Shown: in pieces, positions 35,412-49,600 of the stretch
Layout: every line of letters begins with the position of its first letter
Numbering within the stretch: position 1 is the first letter of the stretch
Translations under genes and position numbers: made by a program
Assembly (NCBI GenBank): GCA_030248135.1
Contig: JASANC010002097.1
Location: 1-64,000 of the forward strand
Direction: 5' to 3'
Source: Theristus sp. LFF4_11
Lineage: Eukaryota; Nematoda; Chromadorea; Monhysterida; Xyalidae
Length of the DNA: 64,000 nt
Notes under the pieces: model-generated
Database searches by the model: none
Seen by the model: the letters and a program-made list of their open reading frames with translations, nothing else
Told to the model about the DNA's origin: nothing

Positions 35412-38400
35412 GTTGCAAAAGACGGTTTGATCCTGAAATAAAATGTCTAAAGTGTCGCGATGTTTCACGCAATCTCAGGGAAGGAGTTTCAATTTTACTC
35501 TTATAATGATAAACTGGCAATAACCAAAACTCAAAGCGTATTTCACGTTTAAATGGTACATGTACAATAACATTATGGATTTGAAAATATTGTCATACAC
35601 ACGTGCAGATAAATGCAGTGTATGGCCGTGCGTGTTTGAAAAGATAAAAGTTGTAAGCAAAACCAAAAATACATAACAAAAGACGTGTAAACGTTGACTA
35701 ATAGTCATTGTTTGGATCAGGCGGTGCCAGGCTGTTCATAAGCTCAGATGCTGAGATACACCCTGAATTTTGTTTGCTTCACAGTGCGTTTCTCTTCAAT
35801 CTGACAGTGGCGTCACATTTATCGGTCCGCAAGAACTATAAAAAAGCACCCAACAAGTAATCGAAGTTCTCTGCTGCGCATCCTTGATACAATGCGTCGG
35901 TGACCGTGACTATACATGTACTGTAATTGGGTTTATTTGTTTTGTAGTTTTCCCTTTTGAAACGCTGACCAGAGCAATCAAAACAAATTAGAAAAAAGTC
36001 AATAGCGGACTTTTTCTTCAAGTAATGCGCTTCTACATGGGTGCATGGAGTACGCACATGTGTGTAAAATGTTCAAATATAAGGCCGAATAATGGTTGTG
36101 ACGGTTTTTTTTTTGTAATGAGAAGACAAGACAGTTTATCGATACAAAATGGTGTCGATCGAGCATATTTTGACCTGTGAAGATGTGATTGGCCTGCATG
36201 TTTAAACAAAAGGTGCAAGATTCAAGACATTACATCTGAACATCACAGCATGTTTAGCAGTTGAAATAAACTCTACCCTCCTGCCCTAAGCCCTATCCTA
36301 AGCACTACCTAAACCTAATTTCAATCCTAAGTTTAGCCCTAAAGCCTAAGCCAAGCCTTTTTAGAAGTGTGGTGCGTGCGCAAATAAGTGCACGTTGCCA
36401 GCCAATCGAAGCAAATCCATTCCTGATCCAGATCCCATTCAGTCATGTAACATTGAGGATTGTGAGCAATAGTTTCTGGAATGAATGTGTGCTTTTAGTA
36501 CAGGGTGGCAAGAAGTAATAGCATAACTTTTCAATGTTCAACCGATATGGCTGAAACTTCAGTCAGATACTACTAACAAAACACAGCAGAATACTGTAAT
36601 AACACGTGATTACACTTCATGTTTCCAGTCACAAAAATCACGCATCATCACCTATCAGTAAAACAAAACGACGTTTTTTTTCAAAACGCACCTAACATTT
36701 TTGGCAGCAAGGGGTTGAATGAATGTAACGGGAGCATGTGACGTAGTTGCTTTGATTGCAGAACTTTTTTGTGACGTCATAATTTAAAAATGAACTGGGG
36801 GTACGTTCACCATACTCGCATTATCTTTGATATGTTACAAAATACTTTAGACCTTTTGGAGATACAATTTTCAGCAATGCAAACTTCAGTGCTTTTCCTT
36901 TGTGGTTCACGTTTTTCGCAATTTATTTTTTATTTTGACGTTTTCAATTTTCAAATTGTAACTTATATGACGATTGCGATATCGAGCATGCAGTCGTTTA
37001 GAAACAGAATAGTGAAAAAATGTAGATAAGACGTTAGATGTAGATAGAAAGAGCTGACACAGACTTGCACACCAAACAAAATCAGGAGCATAATACATGT
37101 ATGTACGATTAGCCTTGACCAAAGAAATTTTAACCCATACTTCTGAAAATTTCTTCTCGAAGAACACGGTGAACGGTAACTATACGTTCAGACATTGTAC
37201 CGTAACTAACTGACAGTCGAATTAGATCGTGTGACGTCAGCCGTTTTTAAGCAAGTTTGACAAAAGTTTTTGTAATAAAACTTGACTTTGGCATGTTTAT
37301 AGTATGACATACCGTCGCTGTGTTGATGGGACGCAATTATGTATCAAATATTATGAGTCGAAGCGACATTTTTTCTTTCATGTTGTGGCCGTAGTACTAC
37401 AAACAGACTTATTGCTATTTGCCATTTTTATTGCACAGGTGTACATTTTTAAATTAAGTGAAATGACCAATGTTTTCCGGAACTGGAAAACTAGACGTAA
37501 AATATTATGCTGGGAGTACAATCGCTCCCAAGAAAAGCTCGACATAACAATTGCGGCTGGATGTCGTGGAATGAATGATAAAAAATTATGAGCTAGACAG
37601 GATACGAACAAAACTCGAGATCGCCTCTTAAACCAACCAACAAGTCTGATCTCAAAACATGAGAAAAGACGGAACTTTTGTGAACTGTTGACTCTCTGAT
37701 CGCAATTGTCCAAACCTCGATTTTCTGTGCCTGTAATTTTAGATCTTTGCCAAAAACAATTCAAATCGCTAAACAATGAGGCTGAAGCAATGTCTGCAAG
37801 AAAAAGGTGCATAAACACTTACACATACGGGTGCAGAGAATGTTGTTGGAGTTTTGAAAAAAACAACTTCGGATTTTCGGTAGTAACAAAAACGAAGCTG
37901 CAGTGAAAACACGACGAGTGAGGCGCTTGCTGCATGTACGTACGTACGTATGCGGTATGGCACAAAAATGGCGAAATGTAGCGCAGAGCGTACGCGGTGA
38001 CGTCAACCGGCTGCTGTAGCTGCTTTCTTGGCTGGCTTGCCCAATCACTTTTTAGATGCCACCAAAAGTCACATTTTAAAGGGTCTCTTGGTCGCTGCCA
38101 GTTGAAAAATATCGACGTCTACACTGAAGCAGTGAGCGACCGTGGCTTACGCTTGTGCAACCGACAGCCGTTTGAACTTACGCCCGAAAACTGCGCGCTG
38201 CGTCGAAGTGACTACACAGCACGGCTGGCTGAATAGTTTTTCGTGTTTCTCTTTTTTCCTTACTTTACTCCACACAATCCACGTTATGATAACTATGTAT
38301 CCTCCATTTGTTTCCTTTCAACGTCTACGCACGCATTGAGTCGCTGAATCTAAAACATTTATAATATGAGATGAGAAAGCAAAATTAACAGTGGCTTTTA

Positions 38401-41400
38401 AATTGTAATCAATTAACTTTAAATAAAATTAAATTAATTAACACCAGATTGTAATTTTCCGAATTTTACAGTTATTTTCCATGCTCAGGTTTTATTAAAA
38501 ATGTGCGAAACACACAAACGCAAAATAAAAATTTGCGAATTAAAAAAACAACGTTTTTTTGTTTTCGATTTATTTCCGCTTTGCAAAAAACTTGGCTTAT
38601 GTTAAGGTGAAATGGTAAAAGAAGCAGTAACTTCTTTAAACAGTTGCAGCGTTTTGACATAAGAATGGGTTCTGCGCTGCACGGAAATTTTTTTAAACTA
38701 ATTGTGCAGGGACCTTTTACTAATCAAGGCGCTCCAGGTTTGCCCTTTGAGTACCCTGTGATTATAAACGTTTTTTAGGGTGCGCAAATTAAAAAATCCT
38801 CGATTTTTTGTGATTTTTCGCAATGTGCCATATCTTTTTAGTCATACCGTATCTCGTTGTTGCACAGTTTCTGGAAACTCACACGGTATTCATATGAAAG
38901 ATGTTGGGTAGTTCTTTAAGGCCCTGCATCAATAAGCCCTTGCTAGGGGTTCCCTGAATCACTACGACTCTAGTTAACTTCCCTGAATCACTTTGCTTAG
39001 AATAGGTAATTAGAGGGTACTCAGAGGGCAAACCTGAAGCGCCTTGATTAGTAGAATGTCGCTGCACCATTAGTTTAAACATTTTCCGTGTATTCTCAGG
39101 CGCAAACGCTGCTAACTTTTTTAAAACGGGTATTTGATAAAAAACCGTCGCTTTTTGTATTTTCCATTTGTTTTCACTTTACAAAGGGTTAGCTTGATTT
39201 TAGGTAAAGGTAAACGGGTAAAAGAAGCATAATAGGTAGCAAAATCATAAACTTCATATTTTTTCAATACACGAGTTCAAGTAAAAATGCGCCAATTTCA
39301 AAATGCAAAATCAAAATTATATGACGTTTTTTGATCACCCTATTGAACGCTAACTATCTAGATAACAAACACATTAACAGTCAATCGTCGACACTGTCAC
39401 TCAAAATATAAAAACACACAGCATGCAAACTTTCTTGCTCTCGGTGAAAACGGAAGTAGAACAAGATGCAAAACGTGTTATTGTGATCAAACGTACATAA
39501 TTAATAGATGCAATAATAATCATATCAAACACACGCATTGGTTGCGAGTGTGCTAGCATTCCAGAATGCACCATATGTGTTGATATGCACCATGCATGGC
39601 TTCAATGTTCCACTGTAACGAGTGGATTTGATTTGACTTTTAATTTGATTCCACTGGATGCTTGCAAGCTGTGTATCCAAAGCAGGCGAATCAGTGAACA
39701 CTGTTTATTTCATTGAATATTGGACGAATGACAACAGAAATGAATTTTAACTAACGCAAAACAACAAATTTAACTAACGCATTATTTTACGCTGAATACA
39801 AACTTGCAACACAGATATGATAGTCCCCAAATGAAGCTGCAAAAACTGGAAGACAAAACAATAGTGCTGATGTAGACTCTTCGAATAACATCTGAGCACA
39901 GGATAGCAAATTGCCAACGGTTTGAGGATAGAAAAAAGTTACGGCGAACGCAGTGAACGTCGTAAACGGATGTGTGTTTTTCGGAGTGTGTAATGTATCA
40001 TGCTTTTGTTTGCACATTTTATGTGTGTGCGAACCAATTGTTCGATGTTGGGACACTTTGTTCACTGCGTGCGTACACTTGTATTTTGTTTTGAAAACTC
40101 ATAAAATGAGCGTTGAGTCAAATGGGCTGTCTAAAAAATAATAAACTGACCACGTCTGTTCGCAAACGTAGTGGTACAGCAGTCTTTTAGAGAGGGGTTT
40201 CATGATATGGTAATAATAAGAAAATGAGAAGTTGTTCCTACTTAGTGTCAATTAATTGAACAATATGGTCAGTTGAGCAACAGTTTTTGACTTGAAATAG
40301 GAACAGAACGTTTCATCAAACACAGAACGTCGATTGCAATTGCGAAGGTGCCTCAATTTACATTTAGAGTATTCATATGTTTACCCCCCGACTGGCAACA
40401 CAAAAGTGAGTTGAATGCGCACGGTTGGATGCAGCGCACTGGTCGTCTGCTGATGGCAATGTATTGCATTTTGCATTATTATTATTATTATTTACAAAAA
40501 ATCGATTTGTCTTCTGACGACAGTCACTCAACTTGCGGTGCGATGTTTAAAACTAAATGTAACCTGACTGCTCTGGGTGTAAGCGGTGGCACGGCAACTT
40601 TTTGACACTGTGTTTTTGTGAACATACACGACTCGTGACAGTAGCAATAGATATGGACAGAGTTTTTTGACTTTGTTTTTTTTGGGCCGCAGATACTGAT
40701 TTTATTGACCGTTGAATACTTGTTATTTGTCAGTTCCGGCGGCTTGTCGTTGTATTAAAAAAAGGAAAAAATGAAACTTTTGAGTTAAAAAAAATAATTA
40801 AAAACAAACTGACACTCTCTTTAGATGTAGAAACCAAAAAGAAAAAGTTGTGATGTTTTTTTAGTGACAAGCTATTTATCAAGCAATCAGTATTTGCACG
40901 ATTTGTGCCATAATTCTCATTGTACGGAAATCTAAAAAAGTTTAGCAGAATTTTTGGATTTCTCACAACTGCGAAGCAAAACTAAACTCTCCGGAAAGTT
41001 GAAAACAACATAGCGAGCGAGAATTGCGAACATATAAAAACAACAGAAACAGAAGAAACTGAAGTCGTTCATCTTGCTGAACGAGAGTGCAGGGTGGTAA
41101 TCACAAGCGGAGCTCAATTTTTCTTTATGTATTTGTTAAGCTATTTTTTCTTTGTTTGTATACGGTCTGTGGCTAAGTTAGCAAACATCTATTATGGGAC
41201 AATGCCAAACTCTGTCTGGTACAATAGCCGCGTTGTTATACGGTTATACTGACAGTGAATCTTAAAATGCTCATCAAGTCACCCACCGAAGAGGAACACA
41301 AGGAATGGTCTCGAAGTTGTATGAATGAGGTAAAGAATGGAGGGCGATTGAACTTGAATGCATAGCTGCAGACAAACGACAGCGCGATGTAATTAGCGCT

Positions 41401-43672
41401 GAATCTGAGAATTCGTTTTCTAGTTGCAGTGTTAAAACTGTAGGAGGTGGGTGTGGGCGGTGTGCGCAAATGATCAGCTTGTGTGTCCGTGTCGATTCAT
41501 TCGAAACTTTGTTCGTCAGAGTCATTAGTTTTATTTCTCTTCAAATGAACCACCTTAACCCATCACTGAGAGACCAGATGTACATGTACTATAGTAGCCG
41601 CAAAAGTACATAATGTTAGCTAAGAATCGCGCTTTCTAAAATAGTCGATTGACAAAAAAATAAAGCATTCCAGTTCTCAGACTGTTCGGATAAATTGACA
41701 ACAGGAAAGAGCATGTTTGCAATGCTTGATTACAAACAGCAAAAAAACTGCAAGTTCTAACGCAAAAGAGTTGACGAAGGGTTGTAAAACAAAGCAAAAC
41801 ATGGCAACAACGTCGTATCGTGTGTGTCGATATTTCGAACGCCTTTTGAACCAAACGACGAACGAACACACGGACGTATTGAATGCCATCAAGGCAACAG
41901 GCTCGGATGAACCGGTATGTTGTGCTCCATAGGCGCTGCTAGTTAGGCACGTTGAAAAACAAGACAAGCAGCGGTCACGAAACGCAGAGCAGCCAGTCGC
42001 TCGCAGAGGCACTGAACACTGGTGAAATACACAGCTACATTCTGTCGAGAGAGAGACAGCGAAAGAGCGGTCGATTTTGCGCTGCTATGTAGCACTGACA
42101 TCAGATGTACGCAATAATAACAACAACAACAACATCTGGCTATACTCCACGCTGTAGACAGGGTGTGGCTGAAAGACACAATGTGCGCTGCTGTACATTA
42201 CTTTAGTCAAAAAGCAATTCCCGAACCCGTTTTGACAATATTTCAAACGAATCGAACCTGCTTATCGTTTTAGTGAATCCACATTTAAAATCAATTACTG
42301 AACTCACATTCAATTCAAATACATAATTCAAAGCTTCAAACAGTATGTTTTTTTAAAACGAGCAGCTGAAAAGTTGCACCCTGTGTCAGTTCAGTCGACC
42401 AGATAGCATAGACGTTGTACATGTAGCACAGTGATATGAAGAAACGCGTACGACGGAGAGAGCGAGTGAAATAAACACAGAGAAAGAGCAGGTCGGCATA
42501 AACGAAGCGGTGAGAGAGCACACAGAGACTGCCAACAACATGGAGAGCCATAGTGCTGGTTCATGCTAGCAGCACAGCACACACAGCAGACTCGCTGTGC
42601 TGAAACGCTCTAGCTATACACCACCAGCTAGCTAGTCAGTACTGACACAACTGCTATGGATGTGTGCTTGCGTTCACAACACATATAAGTGCAACCGTCC
42701 AGTTCATGCTTACTTTAAATGTTGAATATTTGTGTTCTTCATACGCCCGTGCCACACACTCACACCCAAAATAATTTCGGTCATGATCTAAAAAGTCTTG
42801 ATAAGTTTGCTACAACCAGTATTGATGTGACATATTGCTGGCGTTTAGTGCATTTTAGCGCGTCAATGAGTGCAGTGAGCGCTCATTGGCATGCACGCGT
42901 GACTGGCTGTGTGCAATATGGCCGCGCCATGCTTGTTGTGCTGTGCAGTGGTGCACTTTTGCGCAGTACTCCAACGCACTGTGCTGCCGCAGCGGCAGCG
43001 CACTGCATTCTACTGTCGTTACAGTTTAGACATGTACACTTTGTTTGCTGTCAGTTGTTGTTCGGCGATATCACTGTGAACGCTGTTGTGTTGATATTAT
43101 TGTGTTTTGGTTGTTTTTGGCTTTGTTCGTCGACTCGACGACACGCAGCAGCACTAGCAACCGCTCCACTGCGCACATGTGACGTTTGATTCAGCAATTC
43201 ACTGACGAGTTGCCATAATGCCTGTTTGATGTGGAAATCGATTCACCAGGCGGCTATTTAAAATGGGCGGTACACAGGGTTTTTCACAATACGATATACA
43301 GCCCGTCTGCTTTACAACTATCATGGGCTTGTTTTCTACTTTTCCGTCGTCGTTGGTTCTATTCGAACGATTTTGAAACATTCGTTCGATCGAACAAGAA
43401 TTCTAGATTGAGTTTTATTTCCAGCTTCAAAGAAACAAGTGATAACCCACCATACTGTATCATGAACATCATGAAAAAAGACAAATGCGCATGTACACAT
43501 CTGGCATCGTGTATACACTAACATCTGGCCAATGTATAAATTCAGAATGCACCGCAAGCAAACGACGGTTTCAGATTCAATAAAAAACGATGCGCGCACT
43601 AATCAGAGGGCGCGTGGTTTCTGTTTTGTAAAATTTGACAACACATTTTGTGCTCCCGTTTCAAGCTGGTTT
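35412..43672. other. Gene-poor interval of 8 kb
   Basis: No gene is supported on either strand. A telomere-like CCTAA array is at 36272-36356, an (ACGT)n run near 37935-37950 and an (ATT)n run near 40478-40491. On the plus strand an ATG at 41801 opens 38 codons that end at a GTATGT donor near 41915, which could be a first exon, but no matching second exon was found. The last open codons at 38090-38236 look mildly protein-like without further support. Confidence 0.5.
36272..36356. repeat. Degenerate CCTAA-type (telomere-like) array
   Basis: CCCTAAG, TCCTAAG, ACCTAAA, CCTAAT, TCCTAAG, CCCTAAA and GCCTAAG occur in close succession, often six to eight bases apart. The words resemble reverse complements of TTAGGG or TTAGGC telomere repeats but are too diverged to choose. 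An interstitial remnant is possible, and so is chance in a C/T/A-rich tract. Confidence 0.35.
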
Positions 43673-46600
43673 CTAATCAGTCGCTGCTTGTTCAGCATCG
43701 GCGAGCGTTGGCGACTCATCGTTACGCAGGTGCGCACTCCGTTGGCGAGCGTGCAACTCAGACTCACGCAGCAGCATTGCACATTCCGTTTCACCAAGCC
43801 GCTCAAGACAGTACAAAAGTGAGCTGACCGTGGCGCCAGGCATTTGCTGCAATTACATGTACCTGTCCTCATTCAAAATATGCAAAAAATCGGAGTCAAC
43901 TTAAAGCTTGCTAAAGTCGTGTGAATTGTTGATATCAGTTTGTGTATTTCAGCAGCATCACAGATGTGTGAATTGCAGTTTTTGACACAGAAAAGACAGA
44001 GAAAAGTTCACATTGAAAAACTGACAAAAGTACGCGTATACCTCGTACTGATCCAGCAGTAGTACGGTTGGACTTTCAGCGTCCGATTGCGAGCAGCAGA
44101 CGCTGAGGAATTCGACCATGTGACCGCAGTTGAGTGACGTTGCCAGTCGTTGCCATTTCGAGTCGCGGTCTAGAATTTTCGACAAACGAACGCGCGTCAC
44201 AAAATCCAGTGCACCGAGATCATCTGCGATTTGGAAACAACAAAGTTATCAACGTTGAATGAGACACGATTATTACATTGGACGAAGGTTCTGTATACTT
44301 CACGGTCACCTTGGAACGTGGATGCCTCCAGCTCTGCAGTGGACGTTTCTGGGCTTTCACTGCGTTCGCCAATAGGGTTTCTTTCAAAAATTTCTGCTGA
44401 CGGACCAGGCACCGTTTCATCCATGCCAGCAAATCGGACCTATTAAAAATGATCGATTAGAAACAACATCCTGACATGCGTACCAAAGTTGCGCATAACG
44501 CTTACCAGACGATTTTTTGACGAATTGTTTGCACCCGTTGATCTGATGGCCGGGGGACGGTTTAGATGCGTCGGCGCTAGCAGCGGCTCCAGTCGGTCAC
44601 CGTTCAACAGTCGAATCAAGCGCTCTGAACGCAACAGTTCAGCGATGTTCACTGCGGACAGCGGCTGGGTGCTACCGCCGATGATCTCTGTGAAGAATCT
44701 GACAATTTATGTAGCTGCTATTGGATTCAGTTACGGAATTTTATTTTACCAACAGTATGCTTTAGAGAGAAAGAGAGAGGGAGAGATTTTAACCAACAGA
44801 GAAGTACACTAAATTTGGCGAGTATCGGGATGTAACCTTCATCGTCATCCACTTCGACATCGTCAATCCCTTGCTCTTCATCATCGCCTACATCTGACGT
44901 TGCTGCAGTTTCCATATCGTTCGTCTCATTCGTCTCTTGAGCGTTTTTCGTAGCGCTGCTCGTTGGATTCGGCAGATCAGTCAGCCGCCACTGAGCGGTC
45001 TGCGTTGATTGGTCGGAGCCAAACTCGATCAGTTTGACAACGATCGGCTCGTGGCGATGCAACACCGCGACGTGCAACGGTTGACTGCCGTCCAGGGCAC
45101 ACGAGTGCACGTCCGCTTTGTACTGCAGACCAGCAATGAAACCGAATTGGGTTATCGTCTTTATTGTGGCTAGTTTTTAACGGTATAGAACAAAAGGTGA
45201 ATCGGCTAACGAGCGAGCAACCTTGAGCAGTAACTCGGTCATCTCAACATCGCCGGCTTCGACCGCAAGTCGTAGTGCCGTTTTGCCGGAGCCACGCTCT
45301 GCAACCTCCAACGGAGCACCGGCCTCCAGTAGCGTCTCGGCTAGCTGCAGTTTCAGGCGTTTCACAGCCGAATGCAGTGCTGTTTGACCTGCGCAGCGCA
45401 ACGATTACGGAGGTGAGTTTGCATAATCGTCTGATCGCATGTGTTTGCTGGTGGAAACCTCTTTCGTCTGAGTTCAAACCTGCATTGTTTCGAAAGGCCA
45501 GATCGAGTTTCTGCTTGGCGGCGACGGTGTTTTCCGGTGGGAAGAGCACATCGCGGTGTATGTCCTCGGAGAACGTGTCCGCCAACAGATGCGCCACCGT
45601 GTTGCCATCGCGGTCGGGCAGCGTGCGCTCGGCACCGGCAGCGATCAAATAGTGCACGCACTCGTGGTCCCCGTGACGTACCTAAACGCGCACGTTTACT
45701 GTTCTGCGTTAATGTGTCTCGCAAAAACACGTAAAAGATGTCATCAAAAAGTGCAACATATCGTGGGCGTTATCTACTGTCTGTCTCAAACACCACGTAC
45801 CGCAATCTGCAGCGGTGTTTGCCGTCGATGATTGCGTGCGTTCACAATGTTGGCCTTGTTTGGCAGTGCGTCCAGTGAGTCGAGCAGCGTTTTCAGCGAG
45901 TACGCCTGTCGGTTGCGTGCGGCGACGTGAAGCGCACTGAAGTGCGAAACGTTTTCGTTTCAAGTTTTGTCGTTTTGCAATCGTTGATTTATGGGTCTTT
46001 TCGATACCTTGTCGTCTGATAAATAAGAAAAACGCGCACGTTTTGATCTCTGCTTGCGCTAAGCAACTTTGTATCTACAATTACACCTTCATTTCACCTT
46101 TGCAATAAATTTGTCTGTCGTCTGCATACGTTATGCACGACCCGTTGTCATTTATCAAAAAACTACTGTGCATCTTTGTTTCTCGTAAAATTGTGTACGC
46201 GCTTACTGCAGCTTGTAAACGTTTGTAAACTTTGAATTTTTATCACAGCAAAGAAAAATTTGAAAAATATGGTTAAATTGTCTTCGAATCTAACGGATGT
46301 TGCTGATTTTCTGGTTGAATTGATGAACATCGACTCAACTAGCAATAAGGAAGGTGAGTTGATATCGTTTTTAGAGACATCCGCAAGGTTCAGTTTTCAG
46401 CAAGGTTCAAACAGTGATAATGTAAAGCTATTTTTAGCGAGTCTTGGTAAAGCGCTTGCCGTGTGGTTGGAACAAAAGGGCTGGACGGTACTGCTGCAAC
46501 CGGTTGAGCATGGCAAAGACACTGAAGTGCGTTACAATCTGTTGGCGACCAGAACTGCGTACGACTCTCGACGACAACCGAAACTCATACTGAACAGCCA

Positions 46601-49600
46601 TTTGGACACTGTGCCGCCGTATATTGCACCGACACGCGGCAACAACGTCATCAAAGGCAACTAATTCTCAGTAACTGGCCAGACAGACCAGACGTTTCGC
46701 ACTGTTCCTTTGCACCTTTGAAAGAAACGTACAAGTGTACCAACGCTTAAACAGGTCGCGGTGCCTGCGACGCAAAGGCAATGATCGCTGCGATGTGTTT
46801 CGCCGCAGAACGCATTGTCAACCACGAATCAGCAGACATGCGTGCTCTTGCCAACCAGCTTGCTTTGTTGTTCGTTGTGAACGAAGAGAATGGCCACACG
46901 GGCATGATCGTTAGTAGATGTTGCGTTATGCCCTGCACGCCAAGTACATGATGGTGTTCACCTATTTGCTCAGTTGTTGTGGGCACCAACATCAACACTG
47001 TGATTTCAGGTTGCTAACAAGCTTGACCTGGCACCAAAGTTCATGATAATTGGCGAGCCAACTGAGATGCATTGGGCGCTGGGCCATAAAGGCGTTCTGC
47101 TCGTCCTACTTACAGCAGATGGAGTCGCTGCGCATTCCGGCTATCCGGAACGGGGTGAATCGGCAATTCACAAACTGCTCGACGTCTTGCAAGACATTCG
47201 CTGCGAACAATGGCCTGTCAGCGACTATTTTGGCAAGTGCTCTGAACAAACTTTTTAGCATATGATGAAGTTGATGATTCTGTGAATTTTTCAGGACCAA
47301 CAACAGTGAACATTGGCAAGATCAATGGGGGACAAGCGGCGAATGCCACTGCGGCACACGCGCAAGCGGAGCTACTTTTTCGCGTCGTTACGCCGGTTGA
47401 GGAATTGGTGCACCGCATCGAACAGGTGTTCCGACATATTCAACGTTTCAATGATGCTGACCTAATGTCACCGAGCATCAAACAAAATCACTTGTAGATG
47501 CGACCCTATTATTTTCTGCTCTGTCCGTAGTAAAAGCTTCTGAACATGTATATTCAGGTTGTCAACAATCGTGCTTCGATACACTACGGCACTTCTCGGT
47601 CAAGTCCGTTCAAGTGCCGTGCACCATCAAATGCGCAGCAGCCATCGACGGTAGTGGCGTTCGGTACGGACGGACCCTACTTGCGCAGTGCCGCAACCGA
47701 ATGCTTTTTGTTCGGTCCCGGCTCAATCACTGATGCTCACAGCGAATGGGAGTACATTAATGTGAGCGACCTACGCTCGGCGGTTGATGTCTACTTTGAA
47801 CATGCGGTGCATTTGTTGTTGCTGTCCGACTGATTTGATCGTATAAGTTGTTGCTGTTGTTGATGATTTGGGATTTTTATTCTGAAGTGTGGGGACTGCG
47901 GACAGAAGATAGAAGACAAATGAATCATGGCTTACTGACTTGTTTCCTTCATCCGGATCTTGGTAGGCGACCATTTGGCGCAGCGCAGAGACGAGCGGCT
48001 TTGGGTCGCCGTCGCCGCTGTAGACCCAGAGCGCGTTCAACTGGTAGCTCCACAGTTGCGTCAGCACTTTCTCCATTTTCGGCAACGCATCAGCGCTACG
48101 AATGTCGGCCAAACTGATCGACTGCTCCGAAAGACCAATCGATTTCTCATTGGCGTTACCGGCAGGCGTTGCGTCGAATGGCCGACTCGCTGCAAACAAC
48201 TGGGTTGTGCAAATGCACGCTGTTCAAGTCAAACACTTAATGCAAACAAACTTCAAATTTTAAAAAACAACGATATCCCCAAAACAAAAAACCATGCAAA
48301 AAAATTGAAATTAGATGTGAGTAACTATTTTGAAGAACCCCTTTCAGAACGAAACCGAAAAACTTGTTTTCGTTGCTCACGCGCGTATTGATTGCCTCCA
48401 TTGTTGACTCCCCCTGGTCTGTACTCGTCCAACTCTGTCTTTGCTCCTCCACGTCCGTATCCAGTTCCACTCGCTTGTCCTCCGTACGCTGTTCCATCAC
48501 CGAAATCGAATCCAAACGAGTCAGGCCCGAAATTCGGCAACATCAGACGAGGACGTTTTCGCGAGGGTCCTTTTACGGAGTCAAAGGGGTTGTTAGATTG
48601 TTTCGAGGTGGTTAATCGTTAATTTGAAAAACTATACATGTAGGTGTAGTGACAAAGATAGAATTGTAAGTTCTGCTGACACTGCACTCATGCAACGTTG
48701 CTTTGTTACTGCTATTCTTCTCTCACCGTCGTCTAGCGGCAGATAGATGAAATCGATCGGTTGACTGTATTCGTTGTCCGAGGTGCGGAACAAATAAATT
48801 TGAACGCTGCGCGGTTCCGTTATAGATTGATCGAAATACGATGGCGTTTTGAAAATGATCAGTATCTGAAAGTTGTTTCAAATTGTTTCCATGCAATTAC
48901 TTCTTTGTGCACGACGACAGACACATGACAACGCCCAAAGCAAATCGTTAAAACAACAACTGAAATTGCCACCTGTTCGTAGACTTCGTTTGCGGAAAAT
49001 AAACCGTCGGCCTCCCAGCCACTCAGTTGTTCCATGAACTTCACTTTTACTTGCTCTGAAACGCACAACGTGTTTAAAACTTTTTCCACAAAACAAAATC
49101 ATCGTGCAGTTTATGCTGATTTCAAATGCGCTACCTCGTCTCACTTTCGCCGCACAACGCAGCCAGATGGTGTCACCACCGAGCACGCTGCCGCTGCTTT
49201 TGTCGATTTCAGCAATTCGTAGCTCCGTGAAACCCGTATTTTCTGAAACCGACGACATTGAGTGAGCAATCCGGCCAAAGGAGGCACTCGATCAACTGTT
49301 GGACGATGACAATACATACGTGAGTTGTAGATCGGTTCCGTCAGGTGCACGCATGTCATGCAAGAGTTGCCTTCGCAGTCGACGATTTCCGCGTGGAATC
49401 CAATGCGCACCGTGTGCAGGCACTGTTTGTATGCGTTCTGCTCGTCATCGGCTCGCTGACGCAGCTGCTCCCGTGTCTCTTCCGTCATCCGCTGGCCACC
49501 GTGACTCAGTCGATAGTCGCACTCAAACTGCTCGAACAACGCCTCGGCAACGTCCTTCTCTTTTTGACGCATTATGCCGAGATTTGGAAACCTACAAGTA

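Noticed and set aside
37378..37818. Open minus-strand stretch of 146 codons
   Set aside because: No domain and no splice sites that would join it to anything. Composition resembles translated AT-rich intergenic DNA.
41801..41914. ATG exon of 38 codons ending at a GTATGT donor
   Set aside because: It looks like a first exon, but no second exon in the right phase was found downstream before the NF-kB 3' end, so it is mentioned only in the interval note.
42719..43189. Open plus-strand stretch of 156 codons
   Set aside because: It is low-complexity and cysteine/histidine-rich without motif, without a neighbouring exon, and next to the 3' end of NF-kB on the other strand.
44837..47939. Reading the ankyrin-death part as a gene separate from the Rel-domain part because another gene lies between them
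   Set aside because: Exon 9 joins exon 10 in phase and completes an ankyrin repeat, and the full 17-exon model is divisible by three. The p105 domain order supports one gene.
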